NCBI RefSeq assembly: GCF_023374055.1
Contig: NZ_JAMBEP010000001.1
Coordinates: 2,046,001 to 2,110,000 of the forward strand
Direction of reading: 5' to 3'
Source: Luteimonas galliterrae
GTDB taxonomy: Bacteria > Pseudomonadota > Gammaproteobacteria > Xanthomonadales > Xanthomonadaceae
DNA: 64,000 nt
Part shown: piece by piece, positions 1-10,209 of the stretch
Numbering within the stretch: position 1 is the stretch's first letter
Layout: each line of letters opens with the position of its first letter
Translations under genes and position numbers: made by a program
The notes under the pieces: generated by a model
The model's database searches: none
Told to the model about the DNA's origin: nothing
The model's input: the letters and a program-made list of their open reading frames with translations, nothing else

Positions 1-619
1 GCCGACCGCCACGGCCGTAGACCACCAGGCGCACGCCGTTGCGCGCCACCGTGGCCGGCAGGGCGTGGTCGGGGTCGGTGAGCAGCAGCACGGTCGCGGT
101 CAGCGGCTTGACGTCGATGATCTGGCCGAGCACACCGCCGGCATCGATCACTACCTGGCCCAGGCGCACGCCCGTATTGCTGCCGGCGCCGAGCACCAGC
201 CGCTGCCGGGTCGGATCCAGGTCGATATTGAGGATCGGCGCCAGTTGCACGTCCAATTGCCCGCGCTGGGCGGCGCCGAGCATGCCGCGCAGGCGCGCAT
301 TCTCGTCGGCCGCGGCCTGCAGCCGCGCCAGCCGCGCGCCGCTGACCAGCAGGGCATTGCGCAGCAGGCGGTTGTCGTCGGCCAGGCGCGAACGTGTCGC
401 GGCATCGTCGTGGACGCTGTTGCCGATCCGTCCCGGCAACCCGGCCACCCACCACAAGGGCTGGGTGATGAGCTCGGCCTTGCCGCGGATCTGCCGCAGC
501 CAGCCGCCGCGGTGGTCCAGCACGATCAGCGCCACGCCCAGCGCCAAGTACGCCAGCAACCGCAGCGTGCCGGCGATATCGGCAGAACGGGCGGGAGCGG
601 GACCGGCGTAGGAAGGCAC
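1..619 (-). CDS. mreC: Rod shape-determining protein MreC (3' end outside window)
   Basis: MreC is a bitopic inner-membrane protein that organises the elongasome between MreB and the periplasmic wall enzymes. The frame reads from a GTG at 619 and stays open to the window edge, giving about 206 residues of the N-terminal part. It starts MPSYAGPAPARSADI, followed by one membrane segment (LRLLAYLALGVALIVL, about residues 20-35), a coiled-coil-like stretch rich in Arg, Leu and Ala, and the start of the beta-barrel region (VVIDAGGVLGQII). No in-frame ATG is nearby, so GTG is preferred. It follows mreB on the same strand, 250 bp downstream, as in the usual mreBCD order. A palindromic repeat sits in that gap. 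Confidence 0.9.
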   Translation of the reverse strand, partial: MPSYAGPAPARSADIAGTLRLLAYLALGVALIVLDHRGGWLRQIRGKAELITQPLWWVAGLPGRIGNSVHDDAATRSRLADDNRLLRNALLVSGARLARLQAAADENARLRGMLGAAQRGQLDVQLAPILNIDLDPTRQRLVLGAGSNTGVRLGQVVIDAGGVLGQIIDVKPLTATVLLLTDPDHALPATVARNGVRLVVYGRGGR

Positions 620-778
620 GTGGGCGGCAGGTCGGCAGTGCGATAAGCGAAGAGTATGCCGTTGAAGGCGAAATTCCGCTCATGCGAGCGGCGAAATAGC
701 GATGTGGTGCGCGAAATCCGGTATCAGCCTAGACCATTTCTTATCGGCGCCGACTTTGTGGAAAGCCGGCGCTTTTTT

Positions 779-860
779 TGTGGGAGCGGCTTCAGCCGCG
801 AGCTCTTCACGATGGCGATGGCGTGTGGGAAGAGCTCGCGGCTGAAGCCGCTCCCACAAA
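779..860. repeat. REP-type inverted repeat, family A
   Basis: Two near-perfect arms of about 30 nt (GTGGGAGCGGCTTCAGCCGC and its complement) flank a loop of about 20 nt. The same arm sequence recurs at 3104, 3821, 9742, 12061, 12769, 18347 and 47705. This copy lies in the mreB-mreC gap and could form a hairpin in the mRNA, attenuating or stabilising mreB relative to mreC. Confidence 0.9.
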
Positions 861-869
861 GATCCCGCA

Positions 870-1958
<1,089 letters not shown>

Positions 1959-2161
1959 CTAGACTAACAAAAAGCGCTTGCCGGTGTTGGGGCGGCGTCA
2001 GCGGGAAACCGCTGGAAATCCGGGCGCCGGAGCGTTCGCCCCGCGCCCGCCGCCGGGACCCCGAGCACGAGGCCCTGGGCACGAAAATCGGCTTACCGCT
2101 GGCCTCGCCCGGCCCCGCCCGCTACCCTAGCCGGCCTTCCGAAGCCCACGAGCGATTGCCG

Positions 2162-3094
2162 ATGTCTGCGCTGATCTGCGGTTCCCTGGCCTACGACACC
2201 ATCATGGTGTTCCCCGACCAGTTCAAGAACCACATCCTGCCCGACAAGGTGCACATCCTGAACGTATCGTTCCTGGTGCCCCGGATGCGCCGCGAGTTCG
2301 GCGGTTGCGCGGGCAATATCGCCTACAACCTCAAGCTGCTCGGCGGCGAGCCGGTGCCGATGGCCACCGTGGGCCAGGATTTCGGGCCCTACCGCGAATG
2401 GTTCGCGGAGCTGGAGATCCGCCTTGACCAGGTCAAGGTGATCGAAGAGCTGTTCACCCCGCAGGCCTTCATCACCACCGACCTGGACAACAACCAGATC
2501 ACCGCCTTCCATCCCGGCGCGATGATGCGGTCGTACGAGAACCACGTGCGCGACGTGTCCGGCGTCACCTTCGGCATCGTCAGCCCCGACGGCCGCGAGG
2601 GCATGCTGCAGAACGCCAAGGAATTCGCCGAGACCGGCATTCCCTTCATCTTCGACCCGGGCCAGGCGATGCCGCTGTTCAACGGCGAGGAACTGCGCCA
2701 CTTCATCGAACAGGCCGACTACGTCACCGTCAACGACTACGAATCCAACCTGTTGCAGGAACGCACCGGCTGGGGCGAGAAGGACATCGCCGGCAAGGTG
2801 AAGGCTTACATCGTCACCCGCGGTCCGCAGGGTTGCGAGATCCATGCCGACGGCAAGAAACACAACGTGCCGCCGGCGCACGAACGCCGCGTCACCGACC
2901 CGACCGGCTGCGGCGACGCGTTCCGCGCCGGCCTGATCTTCGGCATCGAGAAGGGCTACGACTGGCTGACCATCGGCCGCATCGGCAACCTGATGGGCGC
3001 GCTGAAGGTCGAGCACCCCGGCACGCAGAACCAGCGCTTCGATTACGACGAGTTCGCCGAGCAGTTCCGGCAGCAGTTCGGCTACGCGCTGTAG
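2162..3094 (+). CDS. PfkB-family carbohydrate/nucleoside kinase
   Basis: A 310-residue kinase of the ribokinase/PfkB fold, probably phosphorylating a sugar or nucleoside in the cytoplasm; the adenosine-kinase branch is closest by eye. The ATG at 2162 is chosen because the protein then begins with the typical first strand (MSALICGSLAYDTI); the frame is open further upstream but in low-complexity DNA. The N-terminal FGGCAGNIAYNL motif and C-terminal anion-hole motif DPTGCGDAF are visible, the latter with Cys where most members have Ala (GAGD). The catalytic Asp of this motif is present. It stands alone, divergent from mreB and followed by a palindromic repeat. The substrate cannot be deduced. 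Confidence 0.85.
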   Translation: MSALICGSLAYDTIMVFPDQFKNHILPDKVHILNVSFLVPRMRREFGGCAGNIAYNLKLLGGEPVPMATVGQDFGPYREWFAELEIRLDQVKVIEELFTPQAFITTDLDNNQITAFHPGAMMRSYENHVRDVSGVTFGIVSPDGREGMLQNAKEFAETGIPFIFDPGQAMPLFNGEELRHFIEQADYVTVNDYESNLLQERTGWGEKDIAGKVKAYIVTRGPQGCEIHADGKKHNVPPAHERRVTDPTGCGDAFRAGLIFGIEKGYDWLTIGRIGNLMGALKVEHPGTQNQRFDYDEFAEQFRQQFGYAL

Positions 3095-3103
3095 CTTTCG
3101 CTT

Positions 3104-3181
3104 TTGTAAGAGCGGCTTCGGCCGCGAGCTTTTGATCGACTTCGGATATCAGAATGCTCGCGGCTGAAGCCGCTCTTACGA
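3104..3181. repeat. REP-type inverted repeat, family A
   Basis: Variant with TTGTAAGAGCGGCTTCGGCC at the left arm and the complement of AAGAGCGGCTTCAGCCGCGA at the right. It begins 10 nt after the PfkB stop codon and lies between convergent genes, a position where it could act as a bidirectional terminator. There is no U-tract. Confidence 0.85.
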
Positions 3182-3208
3182 AGAGCCGGCAGCCGGAAAG
3201 CCGGACAC

Positions 3209-3676
3209 TTACATCACATGCGCCATCCATAGCGTCTGCGGCTCGACCAGACGCTCGAATTCCGCGTACGGCATGCGCACCGCATCGGTATGGGTACCGG
3301 CGTTGAACACGATTTCCGGATGCCCGGACAGGCGCGCGTCGACGTAGACCGGCATGCCGTAGAGGTTGCCGAACGGCGGCATCGCGCCCAGCTCGCAATC
3401 GGGGAATGCGCTCTTGAATTCGGATTCCTGGGCGATCTCGACTTCGCTGCCGCCGAGCGCGCGCGACAGCCGCGTCAGATCGACGCGGTAAGCGGCCGGC
3501 ATCACCATCATCGCCATGTCGCCGTCGATCTTCAGCATCACGGTCTTGGCGAACAGTTGCTCGCCGACGTGCGTAGCGGAAGCGGTGTCGTGCGCAGTGA
3601 CGGTGCGGTGGTGCGTGAGCGTCGCGTAGGGCGCGTGGCGCTCGTCCAGGAAGTGATGCAGGCGTGGGGAGAGCAT
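3209..3676 (-). CDS. YbaK/EbsC-family aminoacyl-tRNA deacylase-like protein
   Basis: The 155-residue product matches the YbaK/ProX editing-domain fold, whose members hydrolyse mischarged aminoacyl-tRNA in trans. It starts at the ATG at 3676 (MLSPRLHHFLDE), preceded by GGAGA at good spacing; an open extension of 22 residues upstream lacks family features. Visible motifs are LFAKTVMLKIDG around residues 41-52, with the conserved Lys, and GAMPPFGNLYGMPVYVD near residue 98, which resembles the substrate-loop GxxxPxG motif. The exact tRNA specificity is unknown. The gene is a single unit between two repeats. Confidence 0.82.
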   Translation of the reverse strand: MLSPRLHHFLDERHAPYATLTHHRTVTAHDTASATHVGEQLFAKTVMLKIDGDMAMMVMPAAYRVDLTRLSRALGGSEVEIAQESEFKSAFPDCELGAMPPFGNLYGMPVYVDARLSGHPEIVFNAGTHTDAVRMPYAEFERLVEPQTLWMAHVM

Positions 3677-3820
3677 GGCGGTCTCCGTCGCGCCGCCTGC
3701 CGTCCGAAGCGGCGGCGCCGCAGAGGTGTTTGGCGCGCGCATCCCGCGTCGCGCCGCCCGTGCGTTGTCAGCGCACGCGGCGAGCTTACTCCCGTCGCAA
3801 TAAAGCTGCGTGAACGCGGC

Positions 3821-3940
3821 TTTTGTGGAGCGGCTTCAGCCGCGAGCTTTTATCGGTCACGATGACTCAATAGCAAAAGCTCGCGGCTGAAGCCGCTCCC
3901 ACAAAGAGCAAGTGCAGCGGAGCAAGCTCCGCTCTACAAA
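3821..3940. repeat. Family A inverted repeat plus adjoining short hairpin
   Basis: A family A element (3821-3905, left arm one G shorter than other copies) is followed at once by a second palindrome of the type AGCGGAGCAAGCTCCGCTCT (3915-3934). The short hairpin recurs near 8312, 48875, 54988 and 55677. The pair fills most of the 288 bp gap between the YbaK gene and the lipoprotein gene. Confidence 0.8.
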
Positions 3941-3964
3941 AGCAAAAACGCCCGCAGCGTTCGA

Positions 3965-4681
3965 TCAATCCCAACCGGGAAGATTCGCGCCGTCCAGGCC
4001 GCCGACTTCGAACACCGCAGTGCGCGTATTGCCCGCCTTCACCGGGAATTCGATCGCGATCGTTTTGGACTTGCGCGCCAGGCGCCACAACGCGCGTTCG
4101 TCTTCGATGAACATCGCGATCGCCTCGTCGGTCTTGGGCCGCGTGGCGGCCATCGGCTTGGCGGCGGCATCGTCGGCCTTGACCTGCACCTTGCAACCGC
4201 CAGGACAGCGGAAATCGCCGGCCTGCAGCACCAGATACGCGCTGCGGCCCCATTCGGGATGATCGCGGAAGATCAACCGCACCGGCTTGGTGCCGCTGCC
4301 GTCGACGTCGACGCGTTCCTTGGCGTAGATCGAAGCCGTCTTCTGCGTGCCTTTGCCGCCCACGGCGACGTTGTCGTAGCTCCACAACCCCACCAGGCGA
4401 CGGTCTTCGCGCGCCTCTTCGGCCTTGGCCTTCACTTCTTCGTAGCCCTGCTGGGCCTTGGCCGCAGCCTGCGTGCCGGCGTATTGCCACTGCAGCAGAT
4501 CGGCCTGTGCGCGCGCCTGCTCCCATTTGTGTTCGGCGACGGCGGCTTCGTATTGCTGCAGGATCGGCGCGGCGGCCTGTTCCTTCGCGGCCAGTTGCGC
4601 GGCAGCGACCGCTTTCGGATCTTCGCCCTTGCACGCGGCGAGCGCCAAGCAGGTGGTCAGCAGAACGGCGTACTTGTTCAT
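3965..4681 (-). CDS. Predicted lipoprotein of unknown function
   Basis: A 238-residue protein with a type II signal peptide: MNKYAVLLTTCLALAAC, lipobox LAAC with Cys17 as the lipidated residue. Residues 20-100 are Ala-, Gln- and Glu-rich and likely helical or coiled coil (QLAAKEQAAAPILQQYEAAV). The C-terminal half is mixed, with a CPGGC pair that could form a disulfide. I do not recognise the family. The ATG at 4681 overlaps the stop of the upstream hydrolase (ATGA), so the two are translationally coupled. A longer open frame runs upstream inside the hydrolase gene but has no sense as protein. Confidence 0.75.
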   Translation of the reverse strand: MNKYAVLLTTCLALAACKGEDPKAVAAAQLAAKEQAAAPILQQYEAAVAEHKWEQARAQADLLQWQYAGTQAAAKAQQGYEEVKAKAEEAREDRRLVGLWSYDNVAVGGKGTQKTASIYAKERVDVDGSGTKPVRLIFRDHPEWGRSAYLVLQAGDFRCPGGCKVQVKADDAAAKPMAATRPKTDEAIAMFIEDERALWRLARKSKTIAIEFPVKAGNTRTAVFEVGGLDGANLPGWD

Positions 4682-5655
4682 CGTGGTTTGCCTTTTTCGA
4701 TCAATGCCCGGATCGCCTGCGCGACCGCGGCGGGTTGTTCCATCAGCGACATGTGGCCGCAGCCGTCGAGCAGCACGCGGCGCGCCTGCGGCATCCGCGC
4801 GCCGAAAATGTCCAGGGCGCTGGCGTCGATCACTTGGTCCTGCCGGCACCATAGCAACAAGGCCGGCTGCTTGATGTCGACGGCCGCCTCGTACGGCAGG
4901 AAGCGGTCCGGACCGCGCCCGACGCTGTCGAGCACCGACTGCTCGAAGGCGCCTTCGCCGCGCCGGAAATCGATGACGGCCTTGGACGCGGGCCACGGGA
5001 TCGCCGGCCGCGCAGCGCGGTCGTGGAACAGGATGCCCAGATAATGCTCCAGGCTGGCGGCGTCGACGACGCCGAACGGATTCTTGCCGGCCAGCACATC
5101 GATGCCGAATCGATTGTCCTTGAAGCGTACGCCCGACGCGTCGAGCAACGCCACGCGCGACACGTCGTCCGGATAGCGCGCCGCGGTCACCGCAGCGATG
5201 CCGCCGCCCATCGAGTGCCCGACCAGCACCACCGGACGCTCGCTGACGACGTCGATGAAAGCGGCCACGTTGGCGGCCTGCGCCGCATAACCGTAATCGG
5301 CGCCGGGCTTGCGCTCGCTCTGCCCCCAGCCGGGCAGATCGGGAACGACGATGCGGTAACGGCGATCCAGCCGCTGCACCAGGCGATACCAGTTCTCCTT
5401 GCTGCCGGTGTAGCCGTGCAGCATGACCAACGTCGGCGCATCGGCGCGATCCGCGTCGCGTTCGACATAGGTCCAACGGTAACCGGCCGCTTCGACCGCA
5501 TGCAGCGACAGGCCGGCGGCGATGCGCTGGCGCGCATACTCGGCGCGCACGATCATGTACGGATCGCGCCAGACGGCGATGACGGCCAACGCAAGCATCG
5601 CCACGACGGCGATCAGCGCCGCCAGCAGCCCGCGTGCGATGCGGCCGGCGCGCAT
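4678..5655 (-). CDS. Membrane-anchored alpha/beta hydrolase
   Basis: A 325-residue alpha/beta-fold hydrolase with an N-terminal membrane segment (LLAALIAVVAMLALAVIAVW, residues 10-29), so probably an inner-membrane-anchored enzyme facing the periplasm. It shows the oxyanion strand LVMLHGYTGSKENW near residue 77, the nucleophile elbow GHSMGGG near residue 147, and a late His in DGCGHMSLME. This is the lipase/esterase or triacylglycerol-lipase-like group; the substrate is unknown. Its stop overlaps the start of the lipoprotein gene by 4 nt, indicating a two-gene operon. Confidence 0.85.
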   Translation of the reverse strand: MRAGRIARGLLAALIAVVAMLALAVIAVWRDPYMIVRAEYARQRIAAGLSLHAVEAAGYRWTYVERDADRADAPTLVMLHGYTGSKENWYRLVQRLDRRYRIVVPDLPGWGQSERKPGADYGYAAQAANVAAFIDVVSERPVVLVGHSMGGGIAAVTAARYPDDVSRVALLDASGVRFKDNRFGIDVLAGKNPFGVVDAASLEHYLGILFHDRAARPAIPWPASKAVIDFRRGEGAFEQSVLDSVGRGPDRFLPYEAAVDIKQPALLLWCRQDQVIDASALDIFGARMPQARRVLLDGCGHMSLMEQPAAVAQAIRALIEKGKPR

Positions 5656-5752
5656 GCCTAACCAGCTTCCCCGCGCCCGGCCGCGCGCAACCGGCCCTCT
5701 TCCGTTTTGCGGGAAGAGGGCACGCTGCGATAACGATGCACGCGCATGCCGC

Positions 5753-7711
5753 TTATTGCGCCGGCGGCGCTTCCGTCGGAGCCGGCGCCGGCGTCAAGGT
5801 CGCGACCGGCTTGGCTTTGGACAACAGCGCTTCCACCGATCCGGTAGTGATCGGGTGGTAGCCCGGCTTGGCCTTGGCGAACACTTCCTGGGCGAAGGCC
5901 AGCCCGTCGGGCGTTTTCGATAGCGCCTCGTACGTGGGCATGATCAGCTTGCGGCGGCCGATGCGCTGCAGGAATTCGGCGATCGCCGGGCGCGCTTCCG
6001 GATAACCGCTGCGCACCGTGAGCGGATACCAGCGTTGCGCGATCTCGCCGTTGGGCGTGCCGGTGAACTTGTAGGCCGCATCCAACTGCGCCACTTGATC
6101 GTGCATGAGCGTTTCGGGCATGGCTTCGATGAAGTGCACCCATTCCTGCGTGGTCCAGGCCGACGTGATCACCGGCGGCGGCAACTGCGCGCTGCCCAGC
6201 CAAGCCAGCCGCGCCGAATCGACCACGCCGAAACGCGGCGACAGGGCCTGCGGCGCGCCGACCGGAACGCCCGGTTCGTACAACCAGGCGTCGAACTCGG
6301 CTTGCGTCACCTTGTTAGGGTACTTGTCGAGCAGGTTTTTCTTGGCGTAGTCGGCGAACTGCGCGGTGGAAATGCTCTGGAACGCGAAATGATCGAAATA
6401 GCCGCGCAGGAACGCGTCGAAGTTCTCGCGGCCGAAACGCTCTTCCAGGAACTGCAGGAACCAAGCGCCTTTGGTGTAAACGGTGGAACTGGAGGTGCCG
6501 TCCGGATCGGGCAACGCATCGGGCTTCAGCGCCAGCGCCTGCAACTTGGGATCCAGATCCTTGAACTCGGCCTTCAGTTCGTTGCGCGAGATCACACGCT
6601 CCATGTCGGCCTGTTCCTTGCCGTACAGCGCTTCGACCAGGCGGTTCTCCACATAACTGGTCACGCCTTCGTTGAGCCAGGCGTCTTTTGCGCTGGAGAA
6701 GGTTACCAAGTTGCCAGACCAGCTGTGCGCCAACTCATGCGCGACCAGCGACACCAGCGACTTGTCGCCGACGATCACCGTCGGCGTGGCGAAGGTCATG
6801 CGCGGATTTTCCATGCCGCCGTACGGGAACGAAGGCGGCAGCACCAGGATGTCGTAGCGGCCCCAGCGATAGGGACCGTACAACTTCTCGGCGGTTTCGA
6901 TCATTTTTTCGGTGTCGACGAATTCGGCCGCGGCCTTCTCCACCATCGCCGGCTCGGCCCAGACGCCACTGCGTCCGGAGAGCGGCTTGAACACCAGGTC
7001 GCCCGCGGCGATCGCCAGCAGATACGACGGGATCTTCTGCGGCATCTTGAACGTGTAATCGCCGTCGCGCGGCGCCGCCGGATCGTTGTCGGCGCTCATC
7101 AGCACCATCGCATCCGCGGGCGCGACGACGTGCGCGGTGTAGGTGAAACGCACGCTCGGCGTGTCCTGCAAGGGCACCCACGAGCGCGCATGGATCTGCT
7201 GCGACTGGCTGAACATGAAGGGCTGTTGCTTGCCTTCGGTCATCGGCGGCTCGAGCCATTGCAGGCCGGAGGCGCCCGGCGAAGTCTTGTATGCCACCCG
7301 CACCCGCGCGTTGCGCGCCGGCACTTCGATGGTGAGCTTGCTGCCGAGCACCTTGTCGGCCGGCGCCATGGCGAATTTGAGCGGCGTCCACTGCCCCGGC
7401 GCGTTTTCGCCTTCGGCTTTTTCGATGGTCAGGTCGCGCGTATCCAGCACCAGCTGATGGGCGGCCGGATCCTTCCAGTCCAGCGTGTAGGTCGCCGTGC
7501 CGGCGATGGTCTTGCTGGCGAAATCGAGCGCGAGCTCCAGCGCGATGTCGCTGGTCGCGACCTTGGCGGGCTCGGCATAGGAATGTTCGTCGATCGTTTT
7601 CACGGCGGCGGCCTGCGGCGCGGCGGCGGGAGGGGCGGGCTGCGCGGATTCGCGCGAACAGCCGGCCACGAGGGCCACGGCGAGGCAGGATACGAGAAGG
7701 GGCAGACGCAT
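5753..7711 (-). CDS. M1-family zinc aminopeptidase (leukotriene A4 hydrolase type), lipoprotein
   Basis: A 652-residue metallopeptidase that would remove N-terminal residues from peptides. The signal peptide ends in the lipobox VAGC (Cys18), predicting a lipid-anchored enzyme. The family exopeptidase motif GGMEN is at residues 298-302 and the zinc site HELAH at 325-329, with the third ligand Glu in WLNEG 19 residues further on. The C-terminal part fits the helical LTA4H_C domain, which together with the PPSFPYGGMENPRMTF context separates it from the PepN type. The tail is a Pro/Ala-rich linker. It is a single gene. Confidence 0.93.
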   Translation of the reverse strand: MRLPLLVSCLAVALVAGCSRESAQPAPPAAAPQAAAVKTIDEHSYAEPAKVATSDIALELALDFASKTIAGTATYTLDWKDPAAHQLVLDTRDLTIEKAEGENAPGQWTPLKFAMAPADKVLGSKLTIEVPARNARVRVAYKTSPGASGLQWLEPPMTEGKQQPFMFSQSQQIHARSWVPLQDTPSVRFTYTAHVVAPADAMVLMSADNDPAAPRDGDYTFKMPQKIPSYLLAIAAGDLVFKPLSGRSGVWAEPAMVEKAAAEFVDTEKMIETAEKLYGPYRWGRYDILVLPPSFPYGGMENPRMTFATPTVIVGDKSLVSLVAHELAHSWSGNLVTFSSAKDAWLNEGVTSYVENRLVEALYGKEQADMERVISRNELKAEFKDLDPKLQALALKPDALPDPDGTSSSTVYTKGAWFLQFLEERFGRENFDAFLRGYFDHFAFQSISTAQFADYAKKNLLDKYPNKVTQAEFDAWLYEPGVPVGAPQALSPRFGVVDSARLAWLGSAQLPPPVITSAWTTQEWVHFIEAMPETLMHDQVAQLDAAYKFTGTPNGEIAQRWYPLTVRSGYPEARPAIAEFLQRIGRRKLIMPTYEALSKTPDGLAFAQEVFAKAKPGYHPITTGSVEALLSKAKPVATLTPAPAPTEAPPAQ

Positions 7712-7964
7712 GGCGGCCTTACGGGGGCTACGGGGACCGCGAGTTTAGCGTCTTCGCCGCGGGGCGGCAGTGCCGCAGCGGTCACGTTTTGCGGACCTGG
7801 CGCCGCGCGCACCCATGAATCCACCTACACCCGAAGGGCGGCAACCAAGAGCGGCCGCCGTTTCCTACCGGGCCCAAGGTACCTGCTTGCGACCATAACG
7901 CGCAGACGAACGCCCACGCCGCGAGCGCGAGCGCGAGCGCGAGCCAAGACTACGCTTTCAGCGC

Positions 7965-8345
7965 GCAAATCCGCAAAAGCCACGTCACCCATACGCAACG
8001 AATCAAAATCTAGTACCTGCGTAAGAAGGTCACCTACGACGAAAGCCAGGTTGCTAGCGGACTTTCAGAGGCTTCGCATCATTTAAGCTTCGGGCCCTTT
8101 CTTTGGTTACTTTCTTTGGGCCAGCAAAGAAAGTGACCCGGCGCAGCCGGAAGCTTTTGTCCATGGCGCGAGTCGCAGCGCAAGCTGCCAGGACGCGGGC
8201 CTGGATCCCGGCCTTCGCCGGGATGACGGCTTAAGGGCAAGGGCGAGAGCAACATGGGTCCCAGCGTTCGCTGGGATGACGGCATGAGAGCAGGACGGCA
8301 TAAAGGCAAGAGGAGCGGAGCAAGCTCCGCTCTACAGTGCCGGAG
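7965..8345. repeat. Truncated copy of the long dispersed element plus flanking hairpins
   Basis: The 671 bp between the aminopeptidase and ubiE holds no convincing gene. From about 7965 it matches the right half of the elements at 48959 and 55083, including the shared AATCAAAATCTAGTACCTGC core (8001-8020) and the right-end hairpin (8095-8138), but the left half is missing. Downstream come a GGATCCCGGCCTTCGCCGGG hairpin, a CCCAGCGTTCGCTGGG hairpin, degenerate 15 bp units, and a GCGGAGCAAGCTCCGC hairpin. A four-copy GCGAGC hexamer run lies at 7921-7944. I see nothing else in 7712-7964. Confidence 0.8.
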
Positions 8346-8382
8346 CAAGGGCAGCGGGCAAGGCCGCTCTACAGAGCAGGTG

Positions 8383-9144
8383 CTAGACCCTGTAGCCGGT
8401 GTGGATGGCGACGATTCCGCCAGAGAGATTCTTGTAGCCGCAGCGTGCGAAACCGGCCGTCTCCATCATTCTTTTCAACTCGTCCTGCGGCGGATGCTGG
8501 CGGATCGATTCGGCCAAGTATTGGTAACTGTCGGCATCCCTGGCGAACAACTTGCCCAGCCGCGGCAGCACCTGGAACGAATGGAAGTCGTAGAGCGGCT
8601 TGAACCACTCCGCTTTCACCGCCGAAAACTCCAGCACCCGCGCCTGCCCGCCCACTTTCAGCACGCGCAGCATCTCGCGCAGCGCCGCATCCTTGTCGGT
8701 GACGTTGCGCAGGCCGAAGGCGATGGTGACCAGATCGAAACTGGCATCGGGGAAAGGCAGCGTTTCCGCATTGCACTGCACGTATTCGAAGCCACGCACG
8801 TTGCCGCGGTCGGTCATGCGGTCGCGGCCGACGCGCAGCATCGCGCCGTTGATGTCGCCCAGGACGAGTTCCCCGCCATCGCCGACGCGATCCTTCAGCA
8901 ACGCGGCGATGTCGCCGGTGCCGCCGGCCAGATCGAGCACGCGATCGCCGCGCTTCACCTGGCAGGTGGCCACGAAGTAGCGCTTCCAGATCCGATGGAT
9001 GCCCGCGCTCATCAGGTCGTTCATCAGATCGTAGTTGCCGGCCACCGACGAGAACACCTGCCCGACCAGCTTCTGCTTGTCTCCGGTGGGCACCTCGCGG
9101 AAGCCGAAATGGGTGGTGCCTGGGGCCTGTTCGCGTTCGCTCAT
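8383..9144 (-). CDS. ubiE: Ubiquinone/menaquinone biosynthesis C-methyltransferase UbiE
   Basis: SAM-dependent methyltransferase that C-methylates the benzoquinol ring in ubiquinone synthesis. The 253 residues compare with 251 in E. coli. Start chosen at the ATG at 9144 ([15 protein letters not shown]); the frame continues upstream but without homology features. It shows the N-terminal signature region ([18 protein letters not shown]), SAM motif I ([12 protein letters not shown]) near residue 74, and the second family signature (AFGLRNVTD) near residue 161. It is monocistronic here, bounded downstream by the repeat block. Confidence 0.96.
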   Translation of the reverse strand: MSEREQAPGTTHFGFREVPTGDKQKLVGQVFSSVAGNYDLMNDLMSAGIHRIWKRYFVATCQVKRGDRVLDLAGGTGDIAALLKDRVGDGGELVLGDINGAMLRVGRDRMTDRGNVRGFEYVQCNAETLPFPDASFDLVTIAFGLRNVTDKDAALREMLRVLKVGGQARVLEFSAVKAEWFKPLYDFHSFQVLPRLGKLFARDADSYQYLAESIRQHPPQDELKRMMETAGFARCGYKNLSGGIVAIHTGYRV

Positions 9145-9235
9145 GCGGCGATTATCGCATTGCGGCCGATCGGCGGCGCGGAACGCGTTCGATCCTGCAG
9201 CGGCGCCCTCCCCAGCGCCGTTTTCAGCGCGCGCC

Positions 9236-9730
9236 ATGGGCGAAGATACCGTCTCGCTGTCCAGTCTGGCCGAAATTGCGATCACCCTGACCGGCTTCAC
9301 CGGCCTGATCGCCTCCTTACGCCGGCGCCCGATTGCCCGTTGGCATCCGCGCGTGCGCTACAACTTTTGGATGACGCTCTGCCATGGCGTCTGCACATTC
9401 GCGCTCGCACTGCTGCCCACGCTGCTGTCTGACGTCGGCGCCGTCGATTGGCGCATCCCCCATGCCGTCTGGCTGCTTGCAGTCGCCGTCGTGGCGATCG
9501 CCGCGATCGTCTGCAACCGCCGCTTGGCGCAAGCGGGGTCCCCTCCCACGGTGCGCAGCACCTGGTGGACATCGTGGTTGCTGACGGTGGTCGCGATCGG
9601 CGTGACCGGCGCGGCATTGTTCGGCGCCTGGGGCGGTCCCAGCGCTGCCACCTACCATTTCGGCGTAGCGATATGGCTGGTGCTGGGGCTGATCTCGTTC
9701 ATCGCCACCCTGCTCTATCCGATGGACTGA
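9236..9730 (+). CDS. Hypothetical four-helix membrane protein
   Basis: A 164-residue protein, unrecognised family. Four hydrophobic segments are visible: [55 protein letters not shown] and [15 protein letters not shown], with a possible fifth at the C-terminus ([17 protein letters not shown]). The first helix carries an EIA.TLTGF pattern. The ATG at 9236 is supported by the topology rather than by a ribosome-binding site, which is weak. Divergent from ubiE and followed by a family A repeat. Confidence 0.6.
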   Translation: MGEDTVSLSSLAEIAITLTGFTGLIASLRRRPIARWHPRVRYNFWMTLCHGVCTFALALLPTLLSDVGAVDWRIPHAVWLLAVAVVAIAAIVCNRRLAQAGSPPTVRSTWWTSWLLTVVAIGVTGAALFGAWGGPSAATYHFGVAIWLVLGLISFIATLLYPMD

Positions 9731-9741
9731 TGCGCCTCTTA

Positions 9742-9826
9742 TTTTGTGGGAGCGGCTTTAGCCGCGAGCTCTTCAAAAATGGCTACGCCTGCAAAAGCTC
9801 GCGGCTAAAGCCGCTCCCACAAAAAA
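9742..9826. repeat. REP-type inverted repeat, family A
   Basis: Arms TGTGGGAGCGGCTTTAGCCG and complement, in the AAAGCC sub-variant also seen at 12769, 18347 and 47705. It lies 12 nt after the stop of the membrane protein gene and ends in an A-run on the plus strand. Confidence 0.88.
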
Positions 9827-9923
9827 GGATGGCCGCCTCCGGGCGGTGCCCACGTTGGCCTTGGACGCAGGGGGAGTCTGAGCGGTGGCCGCGGAGCCGG
9901 CCCATCGCGCCAAGGAGGAGCAT

Positions 9924-10112
9924 ATGTTCAAGCTAGCGGCGGCATGGATCATCATCGTCGGCGGCCTCATCATCCTGTTCGGGCCCGGCGGGATCATCGA
10001 TATCGAGTGCATCAAGTGCGGCCGGGTCTGGACCTGGCTGGTCGGCGTGATCTCGGTCGCCGTCGGCGTCGGCGCCTTGGCCGCCGCCAATCGCGGCATG
10101 CCAGGACGCTAG
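9924..10112 (+). CDS. Small membrane protein, 62 residues
   Basis: A short gene supported by a strong Shine-Dalgarno (AAGGAGGAG, 9912-9920) just before the ATG at 9924. The product has two hydrophobic helices (LAAAWIIIVGGLIILFGP and WLVGVISVAVGVGALAAA) separated by a short loop containing a CIKC pair that could bind metal or form a disulfide. Family not recognised. Confidence 0.6.
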   Translation: MFKLAAAWIIIVGGLIILFGPGGIIDIECIKCGRVWTWLVGVISVAVGVGALAAANRGMPGR

Positions 10113-10209
10113 CGGTACTTGGCCAGCCGCGCATTGCGCGCGGCTGGCTTTTCCGAAAATCGGCTTTGCCGGGCGTATATTCGACCCGAACCATGCAAGC
10201 CGCGTACGC

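Noticed and set aside
3965-5476. Extended 503-codon version of the lipoprotein
   Set aside because: The upstream half overlaps the alpha/beta hydrolase in another frame; the lipobox signal peptide fixes the start at 4681.
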